Positions 15,550-24,132 of a DNA stretch of 64,000 nucleotides are shown one piece after another (the first letter of the stretch is position 1; every line of letters starts with the position of its first letter). The translations under genes were made by a program, and so were the position numbers. Location of the stretch: contig NZ_FUIA01000025.1 of the NCBI RefSeq assembly GCF_900163665.1, positions 186,001-250,000 of the forward strand. Reading direction: 5' to 3'. Source of the stretch: Frigoribacterium sp. JB110 (GTDB taxonomy: Bacteria > Actinomycetota > Actinomycetes > Actinomycetales > Microbacteriaceae). The notes under the pieces were generated by a model. That model ran no database searches, was not told where the DNA came from, and saw only the letters and a program-made list of their open reading frames with translations.

Positions 15550-18500
15550 GTGACAGTTCACGGCATCGAGCGCGCCCTCGAACGTTCTGAAAGCTATCGT
15601 GATGCGCTCGCCGAGGCGGCCGTCGACGCGGAGCTGTCGTGCGCATCGGGGCTGGACGCGCCGCTGCTGGCCGCCATGCTGGCGCGACGCGCGGCCGCCG
15701 GCCATCCTCCCGCTCTGCTGGCGATCGCCCCCACAGGCCGCAGGGCTGATGCGCTCGGCGCCGCCATCGAATCCCTCGTTCCCGGTGCGACCGTACTGAG
15801 CTTCCCGGCGTGGGAGACGCTCCCGCACGAGCGGCTCAGCCCCAGCCCGGAGACCGTCGGGCGTCGGCTGACGACCCTCCGCGCGCTGGCCGCGTGGAAC
15901 GGCGATCACCCGATCGTCGTCACCGCGTCCGTGCGCGCCGCTGTGCAGCCGATCGCGCCGGGCCTGGCCGACATCTCGTCGATCGACCTGCGCGTCGGTG
16001 AGCGCGCATGCGATCTCGACGAACTCGTCGGCGGGTTGGTGGAGCGCGCGTATTCCCGTGTCGACATGGTCTCGCGCCGCGGTGAGTTCGCTGTGCGCGG
16101 CGGCATCGTCGACGTCTTCCCGCCCGTCGCCGATCATCCGTACCGCATCGAGCTGTTCGGCGACGAGGTCGACCAGATCCGGGCGTTCTCCGTGGCCGAC
16201 CAGAGATCGCTCCCCGGCGACATCGGCGGCGTCGAACTGGTGCCGAGCCGGGAGCTGCTGCTGACCGACGACGTGCGCGAACGCGCACTCGAGCTGCAGG
16301 ACTCCATGCCGGGCATCGCGCAGATGCTTGAGAAGATGGCGAACGGCATCCCGGTCGAGGGCATGGAATCGCTCAGCCCCGTGGTCGCCGGTCCGCTCGT
16401 ATCGCTGCCGGCATACCTTCCGCCTGCTGCGTCGGTCGCTCTGGTCGATCCGGAACGCGCGATCACTCGCGCCCTCACGCTCGGCGAGACCAACCGTGAG
16501 TTCCTGGAGGCGGCATGGGCCGTCGCAACCGGGGGAGGAGACGCGCCGGTCGACCTCGACGCAGGCGACTTCCTGCCGATCTCTCGACTGCGCGACGATG
16601 TGCGATCCGCCGGTGGTGTGTGGTGGTCTCTCAGCCCGTTCGACGCCGGAATCGCCGAGATCAGTGCGGAGCTCGCTGAGGCGGGGGAGGACGTCGTTCC
16701 GGACGGCGGAGCGACAAGGGTGCGAGCCGATGCCGTTCCGTCCTTCCAGGGGAACGTCGAAGGCGCGACCGAGCACATCGCGGGCAGGCTGCGTGACGGC
16801 TGGGCCGTCGTCGTCGCCGCCGAGGGCGCGGGCCTCGTCGAACGAGCCAGGGACGTGCTCAGCGAGCGCGGCCAGGCGGCGCGCATCGTGGACGAACTGA
16901 CGGACGCGCCGGAACCCGGGGTCGCCACGCTCGTGCGCGCCTCACTCGAGCGCGGCTTCGAGTTCGCCGAGGCGCGCCTCTCCGTGCTCACCGAGAACGA
17001 GTTCTACGGCAGGGCAATCGGCGGCACGAACCTCGGCGCCAAGAAGCTCGCCTCGCGCCGGCGCAACGTCGTCGACCCGCTGCAGCTGAAGAAGGGCGAC
17101 TACGTCGTGCACGCCACGCACGGAATCGGCCGCTTCGTCGAGATGGTCAAGCGAGAGGTCTCGACCGGCGGGAGGAACGCGGTCAAGAGCGAGCGCGAGT
17201 ACCTTGTTCTCGAATACGCGCCCAGCAAGCGAGGCCGCCCCGGCGACAAGCTGCACGTTCCCACCGATCAGCTCGATCAGCTCTCGAAGTACGTCGGAGG
17301 TGAGGACCCGCAGCTGTCGAAGATGGGCGGCAGCGACTGGGCGCAGGCCAAGAGCAAGGCGCGCAGGGCCGTCCGCGACATCGCCGTCGAGCTCGTCAAG
17401 CTGTATTCGGCCCGAATGGCGGCCAAGGGTCACGCATTCGGTCCGGACACCCCGTGGCAGCGCGAGCTGGAGGAGGCGTTCCCGTTCGCAGAGACCCCCG
17501 ACCAGCTGCAGACGATCGACGAGATCAAGCGCGACATGGAGAGCCCGCAGCCGATGGACAGGCTGCTCTCCGGCGACGTCGGCTTCGGCAAGACCGAGGT
17601 CGCCGTGCGGGCAGCATTCAAGGCGATCCAGGACGGCAAGCAGGTCGCGATGCTGGTGCCGACGACCCTGCTGGTCAAGCAGCACTTCGAGACCTTCGCC
17701 GAGCGCTTCGCCGGGTTCCCCGTGAAGGTCCGCTCGCTGAGCCGCTTCCAGAGCGACAAACAGGCACGTGAGGTCGTGCAGGGGCTGGCCGACGGCACCG
17801 TCGACATGGTGATCGGCACGCATCGGATCCTCACCGAGCGCGTGAAGTTCAAAGATCTCGGCCTGATGATCGTCGACGAGGAGCAGCGCTTCGGCGTCGA
17901 GCACAAGGACGCGCTGAAGAAGCTCAAGACCAACGTCGACATCCTCGCGATGAGCGCCACTCCCATCCCGCGCACGCTGGAGATGGCCGTCACAGGCATC
18001 CGGGAGATGTCGACTCTGCAGACGCCGCCGGAGGATCGCCACCCGATCCTGTCGTACGTCGGCCCGCGCAACGACAAACAGCTCACTGCCGCGATCCGCC
18101 GCGAACTGCTGCGTGAGGGACAGGTGTTCTACGTGCACAACCGCGTGCAGTCGATCCAGCAGATCGCCAGTCATATCGCCGAGCTGGTGCCTGAGGCCCG
18201 GATCGCGGTGGCGCACGGACGAATGGGCGAGCAGCAGCTCGAACAGGTCGTCGACGACTTCTGGGAGCGCAAGTTCGACGTGCTCGTGTGCACCACGATC
18301 ATCGAGACCGGGATGGACATCACCAACGCGAACACCATCATCATCGACCGCGCCGACAGGTACGGCCTCGCACAGCTGCACCAGCTGCGCGGGCGCGTCG
18401 GGCGCGGTCGGGAGCGCGCGTACGCCTACTTCGTGTACGACGAGATGAAGCCGCTCAGCGAGACGGCCGCCGATAGGCTCGAGACGATCGCGGTGCACAA

Positions 18501-19176
18501 CGACCTCGGCAGCGGCACACAGGTCGCCATGAAGGATCTGGAGCTGCGCGGCGCCGGGAACCTGTTGGGCGCCGATCAGGCCGGGCACATCGCCGGCGTG
18601 GGCTTCGACCTGTACCTCCGGATGATCGGAGAGGCCGTGTCGGCGTTCCGCGGTGACGAGACCGAGGGGCCGACCGAGCTGCGACTCGAACTGCCGGTCG
18701 ATGCCCGCGTGCCTGAGCACTACATCGACAGCGAGCGGCTGCGCCTCGAGGCATACCAGAAGCTCTCCGCCGCGGCCGCTGTGTCGGCGGAGGAGGACTC
18801 CATCGACCTCGTCGTCGAGGAGCTCGCCGACCGATACGGCGAACCGCCCGCGGAGGTCATCGGACTTGTGCGCGTCGCGAGGTTGCGTCGTCGCGCCAGC
18901 CGCTCCGGGCTCAGCGACGTCGTGGCGATGGGCAAGAACCTCCGCATCGCACCGGCGGATCTGCCGGACTCCATGCAGGTGCGTCTCAAGCGCCTGTACC
19001 CCAGCGCCAAACTGCTGGCGGGCGGAGAGGCGATGGTGGTGCCGCTGCCGACGAAGATCGAGCCGGGCCAGGACGAACTGCTGTTGGCATGGGTGGAGCA
19101 GCTGCTCGATGCCCTGTTCCCGCTCCCCAGGAAGGAAGACACTCCGGATGCAAGCGTCAGTGCGCGGCCCGCGTAG
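15550..19176 (+). CDS. mfd: transcription-repair coupling factor
   Basis: A 1208-residue full-length Mfd, the ATP-driven translocase that removes RNA polymerase stalled at DNA lesions and recruits UvrA. An N-terminal UvrB-like part (FPAWETLPHERLSPSPETVG) precedes the CarD-like RNAP-interaction domain at about 514-600 (KKGDYVVHATHGIGRF). Superfamily-2 motor motifs follow: Walker A GDVGFGKTE at about 675, DEEQRFG at about 776, SATPIPRTLEM, and QLRGRVGRG in the helicase C domain. The C-terminal TRCF domain comes last. GTG start is set by the -10 box 6 nt upstream; no SD. Confidence 0.98.
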   Translation: MTVHGIERALERSESYRDALAEAAVDAELSCASGLDAPLLAAMLARRAAAGHPPALLAIAPTGRRADALGAAIESLVPGATVLSFPAWETLPHERLSPSPETVGRRLTTLRALAAWNGDHPIVVTASVRAAVQPIAPGLADISSIDLRVGERACDLDELVGGLVERAYSRVDMVSRRGEFAVRGGIVDVFPPVADHPYRIELFGDEVDQIRAFSVADQRSLPGDIGGVELVPSRELLLTDDVRERALELQDSMPGIAQMLEKMANGIPVEGMESLSPVVAGPLVSLPAYLPPAASVALVDPERAITRALTLGETNREFLEAAWAVATGGGDAPVDLDAGDFLPISRLRDDVRSAGGVWWSLSPFDAGIAEISAELAEAGEDVVPDGGATRVRADAVPSFQGNVEGATEHIAGRLRDGWAVVVAAEGAGLVERARDVLSERGQAARIVDELTDAPEPGVATLVRASLERGFEFAEARLSVLTENEFYGRAIGGTNLGAKKLASRRRNVVDPLQLKKGDYVVHATHGIGRFVEMVKREVSTGGRNAVKSEREYLVLEYAPSKRGRPGDKLHVPTDQLDQLSKYVGGEDPQLSKMGGSDWAQAKSKARRAVRDIAVELVKLYSARMAAKGHAFGPDTPWQRELEEAFPFAETPDQLQTIDEIKRDMESPQPMDRLLSGDVGFGKTEVAVRAAFKAIQDGKQVAMLVPTTLLVKQHFETFAERFAGFPVKVRSLSRFQSDKQAREVVQGLADGTVDMVIGTHRILTERVKFKDLGLMIVDEEQRFGVEHKDALKKLKTNVDILAMSATPIPRTLEMAVTGIREMSTLQTPPEDRHPILSYVGPRNDKQLTAAIRRELLREGQVFYVHNRVQSIQQIASHIAELVPEARIAVAHGRMGEQQLEQVVDDFWERKFDVLVCTTIIETGMDITNANTIIIDRADRYGLAQLHQLRGRVGRGRERAYAYFVYDEMKPLSETAADRLETIAVHNDLGSGTQVAMKDLELRGAGNLLGADQAGHIAGVGFDLYLRMIGEAVSAFRGDETEGPTELRLELPVDARVPEHYIDSERLRLEAYQKLSAAAAVSAEEDSIDLVVEELADRYGEPPAEVIGLVRVARLRRRASRSGLSDVVAMGKNLRIAPADLPDSMQVRLKRLYPSAKLLAGGEAMVVPLPTKIEPGQDELLLAWVEQLLDALFPLPRKEDTPDASVSARPA

Positions 19177-19185
19177 AATCGAGGT

Positions 19186-19257
19186 CGGTGTGCCGGGAAG
19201 TCTGGTCGGCGTCGCGGGCCCGACGGCCCGCGGGCAGTCGTTGACCGAAAGGACCCC
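19186..19257 (+). promoter_or_regulatory. structured 5' leader of nhaA, possible cation riboswitch
   Basis: A TAGAAT -10 at 19174-19179 overlaps the mfd stop and predicts a leader of about 72 nt. The leader begins GGTGTGCCGGGAAGTCTGG, where GCCG can pair with CGGC at 19207-19210. A perfect GCGGGCC-CGAC-GGCCCGC hairpin follows at 19214-19231, then SD GAAAGGA. A compact double-hairpin leader on a Na+/H+ antiporter gene suggests ion-sensing cis-regulation. Not matched to a known class with certainty. Confidence 0.45.
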
Positions 19258-20436
19258 ATGAAGTTGCTCCGTTCAGAGCGGTTTCCCGCCTTCCTCCTTC
19301 TCGGCGCCGCGGCGCTGGGGCTCCTTCTTGCGAACATGCCGTTCGGCGAAGCGCTCATCGACTGGAGCCACACCGAGATCGGGCCCGCCGCGATCGGCCT
19401 GAACCTGTCGCTGTCGCACTGGGTCGCCGACCTGCTGCTGGCGATCTTCTTCTTCACCGCGGCGATGGAACTGCAGTTCGAGCTCACCAAGGGGCAGCTC
19501 AACAGCGTGCAGAAGGCGCTCAGGCCGGCGGTCGCGGCGCTCGGCGGCGTGCTCATGCCGATCCTCGCCTATCTGATGATCGCCAACGATCACGACACGA
19601 TCAACGGCTGGCCGATCCCGACCGCCACGGACATCGCATTCGCCCTCGGCGTGCTGGCGATGTTCGGCAAGGGGCTGCCCAAGCAGGTGCGCGTGTTCCT
19701 GCTCGCGCTCGCGATCATCGACGATATCGTCGGCATCTTGTTCATCGCGTTCCTGTTCACCACAGACATCAACCTGCTCAACCTCGTGATCGGCGTCGCG
19801 CTCATCGTCGTCTTCGCGATCCTGAGTCGCATGCGCAGCGAGACGAACACCCGCGTCATCGTCGCGCTGATGATCATCGTGGCGCTGGCCGCATGGGCGT
19901 TCATCTACCTCTCCGGCGTGCATGCCACGATCGCGGGCGTGATGCTCGGTCTGGTCATCCGACAGGACGAGGGCCTGCGCGCCAGCCACGCACTCGAGCC
20001 ATGGGTGAACGGCATCGTGCTGCCGATCTTCGCGTTCTTCTCCGCGTTGGTGGCCATTCCGGCGGTGCCGGTCAGCGAGCTCTCTCCCGCGATGTTCGCG
20101 ATCATCGTCGCGCTGCCGGTGGGAAAGATCGTCGGCATCACGCTGTTCGGCTGGCTGTCGAACTTCATCGGGCGCAAGAACGGCGATCCGGGGCTCAGCA
20201 TCCCCGACATGCTGCCGGCGGCCGCGCTCGGCGGCATCGGCTTCACGGTGTCGCTGCTGCTGTCGCGCCTCGCTTTCGCCGAGCACCCGCTGGTCGCCGA
20301 CGAAGCGGTCCTCGGCGTGCTCATCGGATCGTTCATCTCGCTCATCATCGCGGCGTTCCTGGTTTCGGGAAGGGCGCGCCACTACCGCCGTCTCGCGGCG
20401 CAGGGCGCCGGGCCCTCAGAGGACGAGAAGGCGTAG
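19258..20436 (+). CDS. nhaA: Na+/H+ antiporter NhaA
   Basis: A 392-residue integral membrane antiporter with about 11-12 helices that exports Na+ (or Li+) in exchange for protons. PTATDIAFALGVLAMFG and ALAIIDDIVGILFIA carry the conserved transport aspartates (the DD pair of helix V), and LPAAALGGIGFTVSLL is the C-terminal signature. ATG with SD AAAGGA. The preceding structured leader suggests regulation at the RNA level. Confidence 0.96.
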   Translation: MKLLRSERFPAFLLLGAAALGLLLANMPFGEALIDWSHTEIGPAAIGLNLSLSHWVADLLLAIFFFTAAMELQFELTKGQLNSVQKALRPAVAALGGVLMPILAYLMIANDHDTINGWPIPTATDIAFALGVLAMFGKGLPKQVRVFLLALAIIDDIVGILFIAFLFTTDINLLNLVIGVALIVVFAILSRMRSETNTRVIVALMIIVALAAWAFIYLSGVHATIAGVMLGLVIRQDEGLRASHALEPWVNGIVLPIFAFFSALVAIPAVPVSELSPAMFAIIVALPVGKIVGITLFGWLSNFIGRKNGDPGLSIPDMLPAAALGGIGFTVSLLLSRLAFAEHPLVADEAVLGVLIGSFISLIIAAFLVSGRARHYRRLAAQGAGPSEDEKA

Positions 20437-20458
20437 CCGGAACTTTCTTCTCCGAAGT

Positions 20459-20485
20459 TGTCGATGTGCGGCACCCTCATCCGTC
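20459..20485 (+). promoter_or_regulatory. ECF42-type promoter
   Basis: TGTCGA (20459-20464), a 17-bp spacer, then CGTC (20482-20485). This agrees with the ECF42 target motif I recall from Streptomyces work (TGTCGA at -35, CGA/TC at -10). It lies 78 bp before the YCII gene cotranscribed with an ECF42 sigma factor. Confidence 0.7.
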
Positions 20486-20562
20486 AACATGGTGTCGGGC
20501 CGATCGGCTCGGCGCAGATGAGGGGGCCGCACAGTCGCGGCCGACCGAGCGGAGGAGACACC

Positions 20563-20910
20563 ATGAAGTACGCCATGCTGCTGATGGGATATCACAACGA
20601 TCCTGATTGCGGTGACGACGGGGGAGCCGACCCCGAGGAATTCTTCGCCTTCGACAAGGAGATCACCGAGGCCGGTGTCGTCGTCACGTCGTTCGCGCTG
20701 GAGGATCAGGACGTCGCCGTGAAGGTGGCGAGCAGCGAGGACGGCGGCCGGATCACGTCGACCGGCCCGTTCGCCGAGGTGCAGGAGTTCGTCGGGGGCG
20801 TGTACATCATCGACGTCGACGGAATCGACGAGGCGATCGAATGGGCCAAGAAGAGCCCGGGATCCGCTCCAGGCGGTCACGTCGAGCTGCGTCCCGTCGC
20901 CCCCTATTGA
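20563..20910 (+). CDS. YCII-related (DGPF-type) protein of the ECF42 module
   Basis: A 115-residue ferredoxin-fold protein of the YCII/DGPF group: it starts MKYAMLLMGYHND and contains STGPFAEVQEFVGGVYIIDVD. Such proteins are genetically linked to ECF42 sigma factors; their biochemical role is not known. SD GGAGGAG before ATG at 20563. It ends 3 nt before the sigma-factor gene, so one mRNA is expected, driven by the ECF42-type promoter upstream. Confidence 0.88.
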   Translation: MKYAMLLMGYHNDPDCGDDGGADPEEFFAFDKEITEAGVVVTSFALEDQDVAVKVASSEDGGRITSTGPFAEVQEFVGGVYIIDVDGIDEAIEWAKKSPGSAPGGHVELRPVAPY

Positions 20911-20913
20911 GCC

Positions 20914-22197
20914 ATGAGCGCTGACGCACCGGGCGAGGAGGCGGCGCGAAACGCGATCGCTGGCGTGGATCGCGACGCGCAGTCGCGGATCATCGCCGCC
21001 CTCGCCCGGCGGTTCGGCGACCTCGACCTCGCCGAGGACATGCTGCACGAAGCCGTCGTGCGGGCGCTGGAGGGCTGGCCGCGCTCCGGTGTACCGGACT
21101 CGCCGGCCGCGTGGCTGACGACCGCGGCGACGAGACGTGCAATCGACATCGTGCGTCACGACGACATGCAGGCGCGCCGACTCCCGCGCATTTCGGCTGA
21201 GCGAGAGATGGAGCCCGTCTCCGCGGCGTTCCGCGACCCCGCGGACGCGGCGCCGGAAGAGAACCAGTTGCCGGACGACAGGCTCGGGCTGTTCTTCGCC
21301 TGCGCACACCCCGCGCTGGCTCCGGAGGACCGTCTCGCGCTCACGCTCCGTTTCGTCGGTGGGCTGTCGACCAGCGAGGTCGCCCACGCACTGCTCGTGC
21401 CGGTGCCGACCATGCAGCAGCGCATCACCAGAGCGAAGCGGCGCATCCGGACCATGGGCATCCGGTTCATTCCGCCCGCCGTCGGGCGGGCACGCGACCG
21501 GCTGCCTGTGGTGCGACAGGTGGTCTACCTGATCTTCGCCGAGGGATTCGCCGCCTCCACCGGCAGTACGCACACGCGGGACGACCTCGCCGAGGAGGCG
21601 ATCCGGCTCGCACGGATTCTGCACCAGTTGACTCCGGGTTCTGCCGAGAGCACGGGGCTGCTCGCGCTGCTGCTGCTCACGCACGCACGTCGGCCGGCGC
21701 GCGCCGACGCTCATGGGCATCCGGTCGCGCTCGCCGACCAGGACCGTTCGCGCTGGAGCCGAGACCTGATCCGAGAGGGGCTCACGCTCGCCGCCCGTGC
21801 CGCGGGCAGCCCCGGTGCCGGCCCCTTTGCGATTCAGTCGGCGATCGCGGCGGTGCACTCGGAGGCACCGAGCTTCGACGCAACCGATTGGGCGCAGATC
21901 GCGGTGCTGTATCGGCTGCTGGCCGCGCACGATGATGGGCCGGTCGTTCGACTGGGGGAGGCTGTCGCGCAGGGGAGGGCACAGGGGCCGCGCGAAGGTC
22001 TGCGCAGGCTCGATGCGCTCGCCTCGGATCCGGTCCTTGCTCGATTCCGCCCGTTCCACACTGCCAGAGCCGTGACGCTCGAGGAACTGGATGAGCATGC
22101 CGCCGCTGCCGAGGCATACCGCCGTGCACTGGAGCTGCCCGGCAACGAGGCCGAGGACGCGTATCTGGTTTCCGCGCTCGACGGACTGTGCACCTGA
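20914..22197 (+). CDS. ECF42-group RNA polymerase sigma factor
   Basis: A 427-residue sigma factor. Regions sigma2 (DRDAQSRIIAALARRFGDLDLAEDMLHEAVVRAL region, AAWLTTAATRRAID) and sigma4 (LALTLRFVGGLSTSEVAHAL, PTMQQRITRAKR) fill the first 180 residues. A long helical TPR-like C-terminal extension (about 200-427) follows, with RLPVVRQVVYLIFAEGF and the ALELPGNEAE end. The extension, in place of an anti-sigma factor, defines ECF42 and is needed for activity in studied members. Autoregulation through the promoter at 20459 is likely. Inducer unknown. Confidence 0.93.
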   Translation: MSADAPGEEAARNAIAGVDRDAQSRIIAALARRFGDLDLAEDMLHEAVVRALEGWPRSGVPDSPAAWLTTAATRRAIDIVRHDDMQARRLPRISAEREMEPVSAAFRDPADAAPEENQLPDDRLGLFFACAHPALAPEDRLALTLRFVGGLSTSEVAHALLVPVPTMQQRITRAKRRIRTMGIRFIPPAVGRARDRLPVVRQVVYLIFAEGFAASTGSTHTRDDLAEEAIRLARILHQLTPGSAESTGLLALLLLTHARRPARADAHGHPVALADQDRSRWSRDLIREGLTLAARAAGSPGAGPFAIQSAIAAVHSEAPSFDATDWAQIAVLYRLLAAHDDGPVVRLGEAVAQGRAQGPREGLRRLDALASDPVLARFRPFHTARAVTLEELDEHAAAAEAYRRALELPGNEAEDAYLVSALDGLCT

Positions 22198-22355
22198 CCG
22201 ACGGGTTCAGCGACCCCGTGTCGCAGGCCGCGACGAACGCGACCGCCGCGTAGACGATTCCGCTTCGTGCATCGACGTGCGGGCGGCATCGTCGCCGACG
22301 AACATCGCCCCGTCGCCGGGGCTTTCGCACCGATCAGCCGAAGAAGGAGTCGATC

Positions 22356-23141
22356 ATGCCGCATTTCGAGACCGCCACCTCCCGTGACGGAACACAGATC
22401 GCATACGAACGCACGGGCAGTGGGCCGGTGCTCGTCTTCGTGACCGGGGCCGTGTGCCATCGACGATTCGCGCCGATCCGGCAGGACGTGAAGGCGTTCG
22501 CGGAGCGGTTTCGCGTGACGACCTACGACCGCCGTGGACGGGGAGACTCCGGCGACACCGACGCGTGGTCGTTGGAGAAGGAGATCGAGGATCTCGAAGC
22601 TGTCATCGACGCCGTCGGGGGCCGTGCTCTGCTGTACGGGCACTCCTCTGGCGCGGTGCTCGCGATGCATGCGGCCCGTCGTCTTCCTGGCAAGGTCGAG
22701 CGCGCCCTGCTCTACGACGCGTCCTGGGTGGCCGACCACGAGGAGGCGGCGACGTACGCGCAGCTGCGCGCAGAAGTCGAGGGGCTCCTCGACGGCGGCC
22801 GCGGCGCGGTTGCGATCAAGCGGTTCCTGATCGGCGTCGGCATGCCGAAGGCGTTCGCGCGGCTGCTGCCGGTGATGCCGGGTTGGCGTCGGCTTGTGGC
22901 GCTCGCTCCGACGCTGCGCTACGACATGGCGCTGACCGCCTCGCCGCCGCCGCTCGATGCGGCAGCTCAGATCACCGTGCCGGTGCACGTGATGGCGGGG
23001 GAGCGCAGCCCTGCGTCGCTGCATCGGGTCGCCGATGCGCTCGCCGAAGCGATCCCCGCCGCAACGCACGAAGTGCTGAGGGGCCAGGACCACATGGTGT
23101 CGGCGAAGGTGCTGCTGCCGAGCCTTGTGCGGCACCTCTGA
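22356..23141 (+). CDS. alpha/beta-hydrolase
   Basis: A 261-residue alpha/beta-hydrolase. The nucleophile elbow is GHSSGA (Ser about 97), the oxyanion region is VTGAVCHRRFAP, YDRRGRGDSGD is the usual strand-4 turn, and the catalytic His lies in GQDHMVS near the C-terminus. SD GAAGGAG. It lies 158 bp downstream of the ECF42 gene on the same strand, so it could belong to that regulon, but no second TGTCGA promoter is evident. Substrate unknown. The gap 22198-22355 shows no other gene. Confidence 0.85.
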   Translation: MPHFETATSRDGTQIAYERTGSGPVLVFVTGAVCHRRFAPIRQDVKAFAERFRVTTYDRRGRGDSGDTDAWSLEKEIEDLEAVIDAVGGRALLYGHSSGAVLAMHAARRLPGKVERALLYDASWVADHEEAATYAQLRAEVEGLLDGGRGAVAIKRFLIGVGMPKAFARLLPVMPGWRRLVALAPTLRYDMALTASPPPLDAAAQITVPVHVMAGERSPASLHRVADALAEAIPAATHEVLRGQDHMVSAKVLLPSLVRHL

Positions 23142-23286
23142 GGTGGTGAGGAGCCGCGCTCGCTCGCGCGCCGACGCCTGCGGACCCGAGCGCGCGCTTC
23201 CTCGGAATGTGCGCGAGTCCGTCGCAGCCGGCGGAGCTGGCGATCGCCGCAGCGATGCGGGGAGACCGGACGACGTCTCCGGGTGA

Positions 23287-23292
23287 CACAAT
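23287..23292 (+). promoter_or_regulatory. -10 box of mazG (leaderless)
   Basis: CACAAT, 6 nt before the mazG GTG; the same spacing as other leaderless genes of the window. One base off TANNNT. Confidence 0.4.
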
Positions 23293-23298
23293 GGGCGC

Positions 23299-23964
23299 GT
23301 GAACGAACAGGGCGATGCGCTGCGGCGTGCGGCAGATGTGATGGAAGAGGTGCACTCGGAGTGCGTGTGGTCGAAGGCCATGACGCATGAGGAGCTCGCG
23401 CCGTACCTGCAGGAGGAGTCGGCGGAGCTGATCGACGCGATCGAGACCGGCGACCGTGCGGGCCTGCGCGAAGAGCTGGGAGACGTGCTCTGGCAGGTGC
23501 TGTTCCACTCGGCCGTCGCCCCCGACTTTACGCTCGACGACGTCGCAGGCGACCTGGTCGACAAGATGGTCCGTCGTCATCCGCACGTGTTCGCGGATGA
23601 GACCGCGGAGACGCCGGAGCGGGTGCTGGAGCTGTGGAACGCGGCGAAGGCCACTGAGAAGCGCGACCGCACGTCGGTGCTCGACGGGGTTTCGCACGCG
23701 ATGCCCGCGCTCGCACTGGCGCAGAAGGTGCTCGGCAAAGGCGAGCAGGTCGGCGTCGGGCTCGAGCTGGTCGAGGCGACGGCGGCGTACGAGGCGCTCG
23801 AGGCCGATGCGGAGGAGCCGCTGCTGCCCGCCAGCGAGGAGGAGCTGGGCGACACCGTCCTCGTCCTGGTCGCCCTCGCTCGTGCCCGCGGCTGGGACGC
23901 CGAACGCGCACTGCGCGGCCGCGTGCGCGCATTCGAGACGGATATCCGCGACGCGGAAGCATAG
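23299..23964 (+). CDS. mazG: nucleoside triphosphate pyrophosphohydrolase
   Basis: A 221-residue MazG-type house-cleaning enzyme that hydrolyses (d)NTPs to NMP and PPi. The first MazG domain has the Mg-binding pattern QEESAELIDAI (EExxE) and LREELGDVLWQVLFH (ExxD). VRRHPHVFADE and LELWNAAKATEK follow. The C-terminal half looks like a second, degenerate MazG repeat (SEEELGDTVLVLVAL). GTG start set by the -10 box. Same strand as hisS, 168 bp downstream. Confidence 0.93.
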   Translation: MNEQGDALRRAADVMEEVHSECVWSKAMTHEELAPYLQEESAELIDAIETGDRAGLREELGDVLWQVLFHSAVAPDFTLDDVAGDLVDKMVRRHPHVFADETAETPERVLELWNAAKATEKRDRTSVLDGVSHAMPALALAQKVLGKGEQVGVGLELVEATAAYEALEADAEEPLLPASEEELGDTVLVLVALARARGWDAERALRGRVRAFETDIRDAEA

Positions 23965-24132
23965 CCCCGCCGTTGTCGCCCGTGCGCCGCGCTTTGCTGC
24001 GGAGAACGCCGCTGCGGCACGGTCTCGGCGGCAGTTCGGCGCACCTGAGCGACGGAGTGCGGGCCGAATAGGGGCGAAGCGGGCAGGCACGGGGCGGAGC
24101 CCGCAGGGCGGGTCTGGAAGAATGGGGACGCT

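Noticed and set aside
16942..18720. 592-residue frame antisense to mfd
   Set aside because: Arg/Asp/His-rich composition typical of a shadow frame opposite a high-GC gene; mfd is unambiguous.
23965..24132. T-box leader upstream of hisS
   Set aside because: GC-rich stems are present but no T-box consensus or specifier-loop arrangement could be found.
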